64,000 bases of DNA, from contig JAWPHD010000086.1 in the NCBI GenBank assembly GCA_037043455.1, forward strand, positions 62,001 through 126,000, given 5' to 3'. The translations under genes and the position numbers were made by a program. The notes beneath the pieces are model-generated. The model had not been told where the DNA came from. It ran no database searches and was given only the letters and a program-made list of their open reading frames with translations. The number at the start of each line of letters is the position of its first letter. Position 1 is the stretch's first letter. The stretch is from Cyrtodaria siliqua (lineage: Eukaryota; Mollusca; Bivalvia; Adapedonta; Hiatellidae). Below are positions 10,369 to 22,044 of the stretch, one piece after another.

Positions 10369-11093
10369 AATTAATATTGTTTTACAATTAATGATCAATT
10401 ACAATAATTACATCTAATAAAGTAACTTCAAAATCATATGCTAGCCTTAAGTTAATGTTTGAGAAACATCAAAGCTAACCGGATATCGTAACCACCAACC
10501 ATGATGGCGCCGCCCACTGAATACAAATGTACGATAAAAGTTTAAAAAAAATAACTACTGACCACATATTGCCTGTGAATTTCGCCGTCCAACTTCTGTT
10601 CCAAACAAAGCAACTATCAATCAATCCCGGCAAGAACTAGAAGACAATGGATTTTATAGAAAACATTACGCCCAAACCATTATTTCCCCCGTTCAGTCCG
10701 TGACATACGTGGCTAAATTCGCAGTATTAAAATCTACACAAGAGGCCCCTTACACAATTTTTCCGTTTAAGGAAGAAAGACCTATACGTTTACATGCATT
10801 AGCAAAAAAATAAACTTATGACACGGCCTCTCTGGCGGCCACTTAAAATGTGCACGCTTTTACGTGTTACATGAATATATCATGGATATTGTGAATTTGT
10901 TTCAACTCGAACAATAAATTAGAGTGTAACTGACAACTAACAAGAGCTATGTACGACCAATACGCTCTACCTGTGACATTTTGTGACACGTGTGCTGCTT
11001 GCATTCAATATAGCTGGTGCTATTTTGGGTTATTTAGTTTTTTATAGTATTACTATATTATTTCAAGTTGTTTTAAACACGATAATCGAATGA
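10369..11093 (-). repeat. 5' LTR of the Gmr1-type element
   Basis: Direct repeat of the 3' LTR (about 97 percent identical by eye). It lacks the last 35 bp or so seen at the 3' copy and passes directly into unrelated sequence at about 11094, so its outer end is probably truncated. No flanking target duplication could be identified. Confidence 0.8.
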
Positions 11094-11630
11094 TCGATGA
11101 AGACAAATTTGCTATGGCTGTAATTCAATTTTAGATACAATTCTAAATGTTTCTTTTCCTAGTATTATTGTTGTAACATATTTCTGTTTTAGATCCAAGT
11201 AAAGGTAGGAGTCATCTAACCTAAACAAGTTTGTATAAATAACATTGTAGACACTTTATACATTCGTTCACTGGTACTTGTTTCGGTCAAATATATTTCT
11301 CTCTTTCTTTAGCTAATGCAGATGGCATATGTATGTTGATTTGTGTTGATTATTATTACGAGCGTCATTTAGGACTGATAATTTTCAACTTAGATTTATT
11401 CTGACAAATACTATAAAATAGCAAATTGTACAGCTAAGAATAACTACACGGTATATCATCCTTCTTCGGGAAGTACTTTTGTCCCGGATTTAAGCCCCGA
11501 TCTGGCTGCATGTTTTTCATGTCGTGTAACATTTGATTTAAATATAAAAGCTAAATCATCCAAGGAGGGGACATTTAAAATCTTACAAATAGATACATAT
11601 CAATCTTACAGATCTACAACAGCCATCATG
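11094..11630. other. AT-rich stretch without features
   Basis: Nothing recognisable is seen between the LTR end and the gypsy integrase relic. Low-complexity AT-rich sequence with no long open frame. Confidence 0.4.
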
Positions 11631-11634
11631 ACAT

Positions 11635-12280
11635 GACGCAATCATTTTGGAGAGATTGAACAACACTGTATTAGACAATGGTGAGGAAGAACAATTTCGC
11701 TATTAAGGCTCGATTCTATTGGCCTGGTTTTGAGTCTGACACTGCCCGACTTTAATATACGTGTGCTAACTGCAGAAGGAGGAAACACCATCACCAAACC
11801 GTACCGCGAATTTAGTTTCAATACTTACAACGTCTCCTATGGAATGTATGCCATATCTTGGACTGGAGCAGTCTAAGGGAGGTTATGATCCGTGTGGTAA
11901 CAGACCGACTTTCAAGGTTGGCACATGCTGTCCCCACCAAGGATCAGACAGCTCATACAACAGCAAAAGTCCAGAACGACTATGTTTTCATTATTTTGGA
12001 TTTCTAGCTCAACTTCAAAGCGCCCGGGAAAGGATATCTGAGTCGCAGGTCGTCAAAGAACATCAAAGAACTGTGCAAGATCGCTGGTGTTCAAAAAACA
12101 AGAACCACGTATAACCACCATATGGAGAATAGGATGACAGAGAGATTTAACCACATGCTATGCAGCATGCTAGGAACACATGATGAGCACCAGAAACAGA
12201 GATGTTCAATGAATCATCAGACACATATTGAAAGAAAGAATCTCAACGTCAGCAAGAAGACAGAAGGTGCTGTATGATTT
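11635..12280 (+). pseudogene. Integrase relic of a second, plus-strand gypsy element
   Basis: Plus-strand frames give the end of the integrase zinc finger (RFYWPGFESDTARL, then CANCRRRKHHH). The core comes in pieces: YLGLEQSKGGYD in the frame at 11839-12114, VVTDRLSRLAHAVPTKDQTA in another frame, then IKELCKIAGVQKTRTT and MTERFNHMLCSMLGTH in a third. NIKELCKIAGV...TERFN is the region around the catalytic glutamate. The first core aspartate appears replaced (proline before YLGLE where MD is usual). At least three frameshifts are present. Similarity fades at about 12190, and the frame stops near 12277 where the 160-bp satellite begins. It belongs to an ordinary gypsy lineage, not to the adjacent minus-strand element. 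Confidence 0.75.
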
Positions 12281-13795
12281 GAAAATCAGAGTGTCAAAGC
12301 TCTTACCGGGTAACAGCGGAGTTATGGCCCTTGATTTAGTTAAAAACGCTATATGTTGCCTCGTTAGGACGATAGGTCCTTCTTTTTCCATCCGATCTTA
12401 ACCGAACTTTACCATATTGTTGCTCGGAAAAGTTCGAAAACCAGCCAGATCGGACCAGTAACAGCGGAGTTGTGGCTCTTGATTTAGTTTAAAAAGTTTG
12501 AAAACCAGTCAGATCGAACTAGTAACAGCGGAGTTATGGCCCTTGATTTAGTTAAAAATGCTATGTTTTGCTTCGTTCAGATGATAGGGCCTTCATTTTT
12601 TATTCGATATTTACCAAACTTTACCAGATTGTTAATATCAATGAAAGCTCGGACAAGTTCGAAAACCAGCCAGATCGAACTAGTAACAGCGGAGTCATGG
12701 ACCTTGATTTAGTTAAAAAAATATTGTTTGCCTCGTTAAGACGATAGGGCCTTCATTTTTCATCCGATCTTTACCAAACTTTACCAATTTTTAATTGTTA
12801 ATATCAATGAAAGCTCGGACAAGTTCGAGAACCAGCCAGATCGCGGTTTAGTAACAGTGGAGTTATGGCCCTTGTTTTAGTTAAAACTACTATATCTTGC
12901 CTCGTTAATATGATAGGTCCTTCATTTTTCAACCGATCTTTACTAAACGTTATTAGATTGTTAATATCAATAAAAGCTCGGACAGGTTTGAAAACCAAGT
13001 AGATCAGACCAGTAACAGCGGAGTTATAACCCTTGATTTCGTTAGAAATGGTATATTTAGCGTCGTTAAGACAATAGGGCCTTCATTTTTCATCTGATCA
13101 TTACCAAACTTTAAGAGATTGTGAATATCAAAACAAGCTTAGACGAGGTTGAAAACCAGTTAGATCGAATTAGTAACAGCGGAGTTATGGCCCTTGATTT
13201 AGTTAAAAATGCTATATTTTGCCTCGTTAAGACGATAGGGCCTTTATTTTTCATCTAAACTTTACCTGACAGTTAATGGTAATGACAGCTCGAAGAAGTT
13301 TGAAAACCAGCACGATCGGACCAGTAACAACAGAGTTATGACCCTTGTTTTAGTTAAAATGCTATATATTGCTCGTTAAGACGATAGGGCCTTCATTTCC
13401 CATCCGATCTTAACCGAACTTTACCAGATTGCTTATGTCGAAACAAGCTCGGATAAGTTTGAAAACCAGCCAGATCAAACTAGTAACAACGGAGTTATGG
13501 CCCTTGATTTAGTTAAAAATGCAATGTTTTGCTTCGTTAAGACGATAGGGCCTTCATTTTTCAATAGATCTTTACCAAGCTTTACCAGATTGTTAATATC
13601 AATGAAAGCTCGGACAAGTTCGAAAGCCAGCAAGATCGGACCAGTAACAGCGGTGTTATGGCCCTTGAATTTGTTAAAAATGCTATATTTTGCCTCAGTA
13701 ATACGATAGGGCCTTCATATTTCATCTGATCTTTACCAAACTTTACCAGAGTCTTTAGTTATGGCACTTGATTTAGTTAAAAATGCTGTATTTTG
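12280..13795. repeat. Tandem satellite of about 160 bp, about 10 copies
   Basis: Diverged units contain GGAGTTATGGCCCTTGATTT, GACGATAGGGCCTTCATTTT and GCTCGGACAAGTTCGAAAAC. The GAGTTATG-type landmark recurs at about 12319, 12468, 12531, 12692, 12860, 13021, 13183, 13332, 13492 and 13652, so the usual spacing is near 160 bp with one short unit. A single inverted unit lies at about 36008-36087. Small open frames here are array artefacts. Confidence 0.9.
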
Positions 13796-13941
13796 CCCAA
13801 AACTTCCAGAAAAACGTAAATTGCAGTCACTCGCTTCATTGATGTTATAAGAGCCATGTTAGCCAGTAGAGCGTCTAGATGCCCTCTTGGGCCTCTTGTC
13901 ATTAATATGATTAACATTTTAAATATTCTCATATTTCGTTT

Positions 13942-14373
13942 GTGGTGCAGCATGTGGCACCATTGCGTTTGATTGCTGTGGTTTCTATAGGACCATTTTT
14001 CTCACTCTTATACTGCCATCTACTTCAATTGACAGAGTACCGCAGACAGACTAAAAAAGCTCGCAACGCAAACAACTATCAGCTCGAGCCCAAACAACTA
14101 ACGATTCAATTTCCAGTGACTCAGATGACACATCTTTCACTCAGGCATATCATTAAGCCGAAACGAGCAAATATATCTAGACGTCTGTCTTCAAGGATGA
14201 TCAGCGATCAAACCTTAAATCCGGATGCAGCCGAATGTGTGCCAAGGGCTGATATGACAGTTGGCATTACATATATATATCCATATTGCTTTCACCGGAA
14301 GTTACAAAGGATTATTCCGAATGTCATGTTTCAGATTCATGAGCGGCATCACAGGAGACTAGTAATATACTAG
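13942..14373 (+). other. Unrecognised 143-codon open frame
   Basis: The frame is basic and histidine/isoleucine-rich with no recognised domain. Its first 50 bp (CATTGCGTTTGATTGCTGTG and onward) resemble 20858-20910 (CTATTGCGTTTGAGTGCCGT), so it begins in a dispersed repeat. An alternative frame here reads through serine/aspartate-rich codons (SSDSDD), which might be the tail of the preceding gypsy polyprotein. Treated as chance or transposon-derived and not as a host gene. Confidence 0.25.
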
Positions 14374-15320
14374 TCTACTACATGACAGAGTTGTCCTTTC
14401 TGTAATTAGATGCAGACCCTTTTTGTACAAAACACGTTGAGATATATTGGAATATTACGTGGAATTAGGTGTACCTAATAGCGTAAATTAGGCACTTTTT
14501 TATTATGAGTTTCTTTTTCCTTTCAGTATATATAGACGGGAGTATTCAGTGTGCTAAAAACTTTTTAAAATATATTCTGAAAAAAAAAAAGAAACACATA
14601 ATGGGTATTTTCGCTATATATCAAGGACGATGTTTAATATGCTACTGCTAATCGAATGGTACAGCCTGTCATTTCTGTTACGAGTATGATGTAACAAGAA
14701 AGGAAGCAAAACCAGCCACACAAAATATAATTTATAAATTTATTTACATAAAATAATCTCCTACAAAATACACAAATCCAGTTTTTCATTAATATCCAAT
14801 TTTTGAATTAAGTATAAATAAAATTATCCAATGTTCCTTTAATTCAGATTAGCAAGGTCTCTTTAATCCAAAACAGTAAGTGTCCCTTCAGTCTAAATTA
14901 ATTTCCAATAGTTTTAGTTTAGTCCCAATATCCAATTTCACTGTTATTTTGAATGAGCACAATAATAAGTAAATCCTCTCACAAATATATTTATGAAAGC
15001 ATCCAAATCAAAATAATTATCTTTATTGAAGATTACTGAAATCTGATCTGAACTCAACTCCCAGAGCTTGTTTGTATACTATCACAGACTCTTCCTGAAG
15101 GGTTCCCCACTAAAACCGTCAAATGCAAATAGTCCAAATTTCATCATAAATGAATCTGCATAAAATAATCCAATGAAAACAGACCATATCATCATAAATG
15201 AAATACAAATTAGAAATCATTTATTTAAAGTGACTGGACTAGACGAAACTGCTATTTTTATTATGTAAAAAGGGGCCTTAGTTGTGTTAAAATAAAAGCA
15301 AAGATTTATGTAACGAGACA
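14374..15320. other. AT-rich stretch, no gene
   Basis: Contains a homopolymer A run at about 14580-14592 and generally AT-rich sequence. No coding, RNA or repeat structure was recognised. Confidence 0.4.
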
Positions 15321-15324
15321 TGTT

Positions 15325-15790
15325 CTTTCTTGTCGTGCCCTTAATGGTGTATTCTCTTACTGCTCTGGCTTCTGCCAAGTCATTGAGTACCTTCATTGTG
15401 GCTTTCTAGGCTATTGTTTTTTTGTATTATATTTACACGAGCATATTTGTGTTTTACTTATATTGCCTATTGATGCTGCCTTGTTGGTTAGAGTTAACAT
15501 CATGGCGGGGATTTCTTTATTTACACTGTCCTGTTTTAATGGGATGACAGTAGGGTAAGTGTGAGGTTTGGTGCACCCTAGAACCGGTTTAAACCCCCAG
15601 TGGCCTACTTTGCCACTGACCGTTCCAAGGCAGTAGCCCTATTGTCAACCCTTTTGTGTTTGTGATGTCGTTTGCATTTTTTATTACTTTTGCCTTTTCG
15701 TTTGTCTGTTTGCGTGTTTGTTTTTGTGTTTTATGGTTGACTGTCGTCCTTGAATGCTGCTTTCCCTGTCCGATATTTTTATCCTTCTTT
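15325..15790 (+). mobile_element. Penelope-like family copy A (3' end only)
   Basis: A 5'-truncated copy of the dispersed family whose 3' end reads CTGTCCGATCTTTTTATATT; here the end is slightly diverged. It starts at TTTCTTGTCGTGCCC and contains the family landmarks GGTTTGGTGCACCCTAGAAC, CCACTGACCGTTCCAAGGC and TTTGTCTGTTTGCGTGTTTG. Only non-coding 3' sequence is present. Confidence 0.8.
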
Positions 15791-15799
15791 GTTGTGGTC

Positions 15800-16940
15800 T
15801 TATAATGAATAATGCATGCGTGAAGTTTTAATCCATTATGTAGACTACGAGATCCAAGCTTATATACAAACTTTCACCAAGGTTAAAAACTTTATCCAAG
15901 TTTTTCTAAATATTAAAGGGGCCATTATTGTGTTATAAATTATGAATTAAACCGATTCAACACTAAACTTTCTCGTTATATATTCGTGGATATATGGGTA
16001 TTATTCCATGAAAATACAGGTTTGCACTTATTCCATCCCAATACTTGCGGTTTCATTCAGTTTCACCTAAACTTTCATTACGCTCCGTAAAAAAATCCCG
16101 GACGTAAATATCCCGGAAATATTACCGCATGCTACACTTGAGTAGACAGATCCACAAAAAAGTCATTTTAGCAAGTAAAACGGTAACCCTTTCAAACAAT
16201 ATATATTTCTACCATTCAAGTTTTTTTAGACGAGTTCACTAGGAATTGAAGTTGTTATACTTGATTATCGTCAACTACATGGTTCACAGTCTGTTAACCA
16301 TAGACAAATACAAACCCCATATAAGGCATGTCTTGAGTAGTATTGATTATGAGTTTATCAGCGCAATTTTCCCCACCATCTCAAAAAAGAAATGATACAT
16401 TTGCCAACCATGTATTTACTGTGTTGATCGTGTTCCATGCCATGTCATTGTCAGTGAAGATTAAACACTTTAACGTTATACTACAGTCCATGTGCATGAA
16501 GAGTTATCAAGTACCAAGATGTCATTATAAACACCAATGAATCTTGTAACTACAACAAACTCACACATTTAGCTCTTATTGTTTTAACCGAAGATAAGAC
16601 AATGTTCACAATATCTACCAACTACGGAGTCAAATTTCTTATAGTGTGTCGGTGCTAGATTTCCTTAAATTCTCTATAGATTAAATTTGACTGAATTAGA
16701 CCCGCACAACCATTCCTAAATACATGTGTTTGATTGTTATTCTTCCTAAACTGAACAGATATATTATTGTCGCGGCTTTAAATGTGAATGGTTATCATGA
16801 ATACAACGTTTTAAATTGACTCGTAGAAAATGCTAAAATACTTAAAAACTTAAAACAACAATAAACCCGTACGTAAACTAGCCAATTGTTTACAAAGTGC
16901 ATTGTTGACAATTCGTCACGACGACCTACTTAACCTGTTT
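15800..16940. other. AT-rich intergenic stretch
   Basis: No gene recognised. The open frame at 16343-16540 has no domain and no codon signal distinguishing it from chance. Confidence 0.4.
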
Positions 16941-16949
16941 TCTCCCACA

Positions 16950-18120
16950 GCCTATTCGATACAAACTGGTCAATCCAGTGTTGTGAGGTTTGGTGCACCC
17001 TAGAATCGGTTTAAATCCCCAGTGGCCTACTTTGCCACTGCCCGTTCCAAGGCGGTAGCCCTATTGTCAACCCTTTTGTGTTTGTGATGTCGTTGACTTT
17101 ATTATTACTTTTGCCTTCTTGTTTGTCTGTTTCCATGTTTGTTTCTGTATTTTGTGGTTGACTGTCCTCCTTGAATGCTTCTTTCCCTGTCCGATCTTTT
17201 TATATTTCTTTTGTTCATTCAATCACTCGCCGATTATAGTGACCAAATCAGGTTATGTTTATTTACATGTGCGCACACCAAAGTAAAGCTGCACGTATTA
17301 TGCCTACTGAATTGTAGCATTAGTTTTTCTTGAACGTTTGGCTTTGATGATACTATATTGTAATTGCGAGTTTGACTAAGGTACTACACATACTTATTCT
17401 TCATACTGCAATTGACTAGCAACATCCGCGAAATATGTGCCAGGCCATCCAGGAATTATGTTCAATCTGTATATATTTGTGAACTTTGTCAAATGTGACA
17501 AAAAACACTGAATATATTGAATTGAGTCTGTGTTTCAATGATATTATTTTATATTATTGTGTCTGATTCAGGTACTATATATACTTATTTTTCGGCCTCA
17601 CTGTTTGTGCCAGACCATTAGGAAATTGTCTTCAATTTGTATATTTGTTCCACTGTGCACGGCCTATTCGATACAAACCGGTCAAACTAGTTTCCTTTTC
17701 ATTCAATCACTCGCCAATAATAGTGACTGAATCAGGTCATGTTTATTTACATGTGCGCACACCAAAATAAAGCCGAACGTATTAGGCCTACTGAATTGTA
17801 GCATTTAGTTTTCCTGAACATTTACATAGCCGATACTTAAGCATAATAACAAATATTGCTAAATGTTCATGTAACTATGATAAATAATATGCATTATGAC
17901 TATCCAAAAATAAACTAAATATTTAGTCCGTGCCTTGATGATACTATCTTACAATTGTGAGACTAGCACCAGGCCTCAAATATGTGCCAAGCCATACAGA
18001 ATTATGTTCAATCTGTATATATGTTCCATTGTTTTCTTTTGTCTAATGTGTTAAAAATACTGAATATTAAGTCTGTGTTTCAATGATATTGTCTTAAATA
18101 ATTGTGTCTTGATTCAGAAC
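16950..18120. repeat. Tandem duplication of about 480 bp, first copy interrupted by a retroelement
   Basis: GCCTATTCGATACAAAC, CATTCAATCACTCGCC, CATGTGCGCACACCAAA, CTACTGAATTGTAGCATT, AATTATGTTCAATCTGTATA and GTCTGTGTTTCAATGATATT occur in the same order in 16950-17570 and 17663-18110. The first copy is longer because the Penelope-like copy B (16983-17213) lies between GATACAAAC and CATTCAATC. The second copy is therefore a paralogous empty site. Confidence 0.8.
16983..17213 (+). mobile_element. Penelope-like family copy B (230-bp 3' end)
   Basis: Starts at GTGAGGTTTGGTGCACCCTA and ends at CCGATCTTTTTATATTTCTT. The flanks read CCAGTGTT before and GTTCATTC after, suggesting a short GTT target duplication. 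The uninterrupted paralogue is at 17663-17715. Confidence 0.85.
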
Positions 18121-18377
18121 GTATCATAATATACTGAAGGTATACTCACATCGTTATTGATCAACATACCTTCTTATCAAACACATAGTTTCACTAACAG
18201 TTAAGGTTATTCATATGTACGTTGTCAAATGAGTACCATTATAATTCATAACTCATACAATCTATATATATGCATGTCCTGACTTATGTATTGGTGTTTG
18301 CAATATGTTGTGCTTACTGATATGGGTGTGGTGAGGGTTGCGGCTTTCGAGATGTACACTTTTCAGGATGTAGGTTT
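18121..18377. other. Non-coding stretch upstream of LINE relic
   Basis: AT-rich. It may include the 5' UTR of the LINE that follows. No frame recognised. Confidence 0.3.
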
Positions 18378-19127
18378 GTGGTGATACTCATACTCGCATT
18401 CTATTTACATTTCCATCAAGTGTCAGTTTATTGTCTTAGACTACAAATAAATCAAAACGAGTCTGTATACTCAGAGATAATTTTCCCATTTACTAAGATA
18501 CCAGCTTCAGTCAAGTATAGGCAAAATGTTACATTTACAAATCATATCTTATGTGTTCTAACATTTGCCATTCTGACCTACTAGATATTACTGATGATAT
18601 TAATATTATCAGGAGATGTACATCCTAATCCAGGCCCGAGTTCTTCTATCAATGTGTCCACGGCAAGCTATGAAAGCTCTTTTGTATCCTTAGATATCAT
18701 CGGAAATGGTCTTAGTATTTTACATATGAACATCCAGAGCCTTAAACGTAAAATTGACCTACTTTAGGCAGAAATGCAGCCATACGATATACTTGTATTC
18801 ACCGAAACCTGGCTCTAACCTTTAATACCGAATGAAGAAATAGCTATACCCAACTTTCATAAGCCATACAGACTCGATAGAAAAGACAGAATTGGTCGTG
18901 GGGTTATAATATACTTACGTGATTATCTTCTTCGCTATATACGTAATGAATATGCTATTACCTGAAATCGAACCACTATGGGTCGAACTGACAATATCGA
19001 ATAAACAACTCCTAATTGGGAGATTTTATCGGCCCCCTAACAGTGGTAACCCTTACTGGGATCTTATCGAAGAGAGTATCGATAGAGCTCTCAATACCAA
19101 TAATATGAATTTTTGGCAAGCCTAAGA
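18378..19127 (+). pseudogene. Non-LTR retrotransposon 5' part with endonuclease domain
   Basis: The frame from 18378 is hydrophobic and stops at 18582-18584. In the same frame it resumes ILLMILILSGDVHPNPGP; the SGD(I/V)HPNPGP phrase is a hallmark in front of the apurinic-like endonuclease of Jockey/CR1-type LINEs. The endonuclease follows as LSILHMNIQSLKRKIDLL, a stop, YDILVFTETWL (the metal-binding glutamate is in TETWL), a stop, then PYRLDRKDRIGRGVIIYL. After a frameshift it continues as EIEPLWVELTISNKQLLIG and FYRPPNSGNPYWDLIEES. It ends at about 19127, before the RT. Three stops and one frameshift show that it is dead. The RT at 25374 may be of the same family but is separated by 6 kb. 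Confidence 0.85.
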
Positions 19128-19129
19128 CC

Positions 19130-21140
19130 GAGCAGAGCTCTTAGTCATAAAATTAATACTTACACGATATCCGGTCTCATTTTACTCTTAATAATTATTC
19201 TATATCGTTGTTGTTATTAGTATTGTTAAATGACTTACCCATCTTGAGTTTCTTGTCAATGACAGCATATCAAATCCTGAAATATGTCTGAATTATACAA
19301 GAAATGGTTAGCGTACCAGGGGTCATCCACCAAGTTATCACTATTGTCTATATGTGTAATAATGATAACTTGCGCATCCATCGCGACATGCACGCTACCC
19401 CTGTTGGATGGACATTGGCTGATTGAAGTTTTATTGAAATGGTCTGAGAAATAAAGCTACATGTTTTTTTACCAAAACTATTGAAAATGTGGATGAATCA
19501 CATAAACAGTCAACTTTCAACTTAAAAAACACCGAAACATATACGTAAAGAACTGACTGTTCATAGTTTTGATAAAGCGTCATCAAAATCAGCTGACCAA
19601 GACATTTGTAAAGTTAAGTGGATAAAGATTTAAAAAACAATTCATGTTCCTTGAAAGTAATAAATAGCACTGAATAAAAAGTAATAGCAGTATTTATGAC
19701 ATAGGAGTATATTTTAGATTTTTTGTAATAAATGGTACTAATTAAGAATCCCCTTGATGCACCATCGCTATAAATGAAGAAAATTCTACTGTATTTCAAG
19801 AATATGGAGTATTTCCTTTTTCAACTCTAAATTGATATTAATTGAACTAATGTACTAATTTTGGATACACAACTTGTGTTTAATAGTGTTTCTGACATCA
19901 TACTACAGAGTAAATTCCCTATGTGGCAGAAGCGAAAACATAAGCTCTCACTTCAATTTTAAGACGATATATATGTTATATATATCCCGTATTAGATACA
20001 AACACACTGTGTAACAAATTATCTTACTGAAAAAAAAAGCAACTATGCCATGTGTTTATGCACAGAAATTAATAAGCCTAATAATAATGCAAAGAAAAAA
20101 ATACTTTTCAGTATTTATTATAGAACTGGGGTTTTAAGGCGCACCAACACATGAAAAGGTTATATGGCGCCTAAAAGGCATGAACATTCCAGGCTCATCT
20201 TCCATGTACATCGAGATAAAATATGGAAAATGGGCCTAGAACCTACTCACCCTGAACTGCAGAGTTGCTGCAAATTCTATCGTAACGCTGGAGCCATGTT
20301 ATTGTTTTTCTGCTACTGCTCTTTTGATGCCAGCGAGATAGCACCTGAAACAATGCAGGGATCATGATGAAGACCTTTAATGAACATGAACAAAAAATAA
20401 TAAAATGAACATGAATTTGGGGGGATTCTACCCCTCTGCCTACCCCTCCAAAGGGATCTGCAGTTGCACTATTCTTTGCCCCGTGACCAAACGGGGGCAC
20501 CCAGGAACCACACGGGCCAGTATTTATTAAAAGAAACAGAAAAAACTAAATTAGATAATTTCACTGTCATTCCTTTTTTATACAATAATATATTTAAAAC
20601 AGTATACTAGACCAAGATCAGCCAATAGTTAATGACCTAATGGAACTGCTATGATGTATTATATGTTCCATTTTGTAGCTTTATAAAATTATAGAAATTA
20701 TACATGACAATATGACAGTGCATCGAATAACACGCACACAAAATCAGTTATGTATTTTCATTATTACCTTCTTGCTTCAGGTACTTTTTTTTATGTTAAT
20801 CATGGTATTTTGAAGGAATTTATTGTTCTTACATTTACAGTGCAGGCCTACGGTGCTATTGCGTTTGAGTGCCGTTGTTTCTACAGGGCCATTGTTCTGA
20901 TTTTTGTATGTATTATGTACAGTTAACGACTGTCATGTCACCCACCGTTTAACATATTACATGTCATATTTAAAAAATAGAAACGATTGTGGGACAAGTT
21001 AAAATACCATAACCCAATCATATTTCGACATTTAACTCTTAACCCGCTACATATATATAATGGACTGTTCTTTCTTTGAATTAAGACCATTCCATTTATG
21101 TGACAACCGGGTGTTTTGGGGGAAAATAACTGATCAGCAG
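19130..21140. other. AT-rich stretch, no gene recognised
   Basis: Includes two modest open frames that overlap on opposite strands at 20164-20500 without recognisable domains. A GC-richer patch lies at about 20415-20520 (CTACCCCTCTGCCTACCCCT). A fragment at 20858-20910 resembles 13955-14000. Otherwise nothing is seen. Confidence 0.35.
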
Positions 21141-21145
21141 TCAGA

Positions 21146-21203
21146 CATTGTAAACCCTGATCGGCCTGCGATGTAACTCGCAGGCTGATATGGGTTTACA
21201 ATG
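21146..21203. repeat. Hairpin repeat, 26-bp arms
   Basis: CATTGTAAACCC...GCCTGCGA pairs with TCGCAGGC...GGGTTTACAATG around a 6-base loop; only about five of the 26 positions in the middle do not pair. A related but more diverged hairpin (CAGTATAAACCCTGATCAGC) lies at about 47562-47620, with a similar downstream flank ending GGGTTAAA or GAGTTAAA. It is probably a foldback-type dispersed repeat. Confidence 0.75.
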
Positions 21204-21244
21204 GACGCAAAGGCTATTACAGTCGTGATTAGCGGTGTGAAGAG

Positions 21245-22043
21245 TTAAAAGTTATAACTCTTTGATCTTTTGAAGTCCCAAGTTTCCATTTCACATTCCG
21301 ACTCATTGTCAGAGATGTAGTTTTCTTTAAAAATGTCCTTTGCTATAGATTTGCATAGGAAGCTGTACCATTTATTTGCAAATTCATTGTTTGGGTGTAC
21401 ACCATCATACAGACTTTTGTATGATATTTTTGATGTTGTTATTTTAACTTTCCCATTACGACCTCTTTTTTTTTGATTTACATATGAGTAGGTCTCTATC
21501 TCATCTTATAGAATGTTTTTTAAATGTCTCATTTAAATGAGAATATAATTATTGATGTAGTGTATATCATTTTCTAAGTGGTTTTGTTGTTTTTGGATTT
21601 TCCTCGTTACTGTATATGCTAAAATTTAATTTACCCATGGACTTGTTAAAATCTGAATATTTTCAAGTGACACAGTGGGTATATGAGCACCTTTGCAGCT
21701 AACATATATTGATAAAGGGTTAGATAATTCATCAAGTATGGACTTTGTTTTCCCTCATGAGAAAGATAATGAATTTCGACTCCGCCAGAATGTGTGATTT
21801 TTTCTGTTAAATTACAGATGCCTGCTGCAATTGTTACTGTTATCATATTTGTTATACCGTTGGTGGCATTTTTCATTTTGATTTCAGTTATTTGCCTTTT
21901 CACAGCATTAACAATGGCACCAAATTTACCACCTGGAATGGCAAATGTGTGCAAATCACAATCATTAAGGTCATGATGGCATGACGAGAGGAACTCTTTT
22001 AGTCGAGCCCTCTTGAGTCCATTCCAATTATAAGATGATTCAT
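21245..22043 (-). pseudogene. SGNH-hydrolase-like terminal exon, degenerate
   Basis: Minus strand. A good splice acceptor (CTTTTTTGCCTTTCAG) ends at 22044. The frame then reads LIIGMDSRG, a GxDS-like block I, followed after a one-base shift by RLKEFLSS and FAIPGGKFGAIVNAVKRQI. TVTIAAGICNLTEK follows in the open frame 21646-21954. A decayed middle (LENDIHYINN) leads to an intact end with KKRGR, SLYDGVHPNN (a block V-like D..H), FANKWYSFLCKSI and ETWDFKRSKSYNF before the stop at 21245-21247. The order GDS-like, G-N-like, DGxHP fits an SGNH/GDSL esterase fold, but the family is inferred from these short motifs only. It could be a host paralogue or a transposon-borne protein. The middle frameshifts suggest a pseudogene. 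Confidence 0.5.
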
Positions 22044-22044
22044 C

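Larger units (their letters stand above)
4093..11093 (-). mobile_element. Gmr1-type Ty3/gypsy LTR retrotransposon with deleted integrase
   Basis: Two direct repeats of about 725 bp (4093-4817 and 10369-11093, roughly 20 differences by eye) flank minus-strand gag, protease, integrase, RT and RNase H relics in that order. Integrase ahead of RT is the Ty1/copia order, yet RT and RNase H are plainly Ty3/gypsy. That combination is known for the Gmr1-like gypsy lineage. RNase H ends about 180 bp from the 3' LTR, leaving no room for a conventional downstream integrase. The coding region carries many frameshifts. The integrase catalytic core is missing, so the copy could not integrate on its own. Confidence 0.85.

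Noticed and set aside
13942..14373. A host gene of 143 codons.
   Set aside because: Its start lies in a dispersed repeat also found at 20.86 kb, and no domain is visible.
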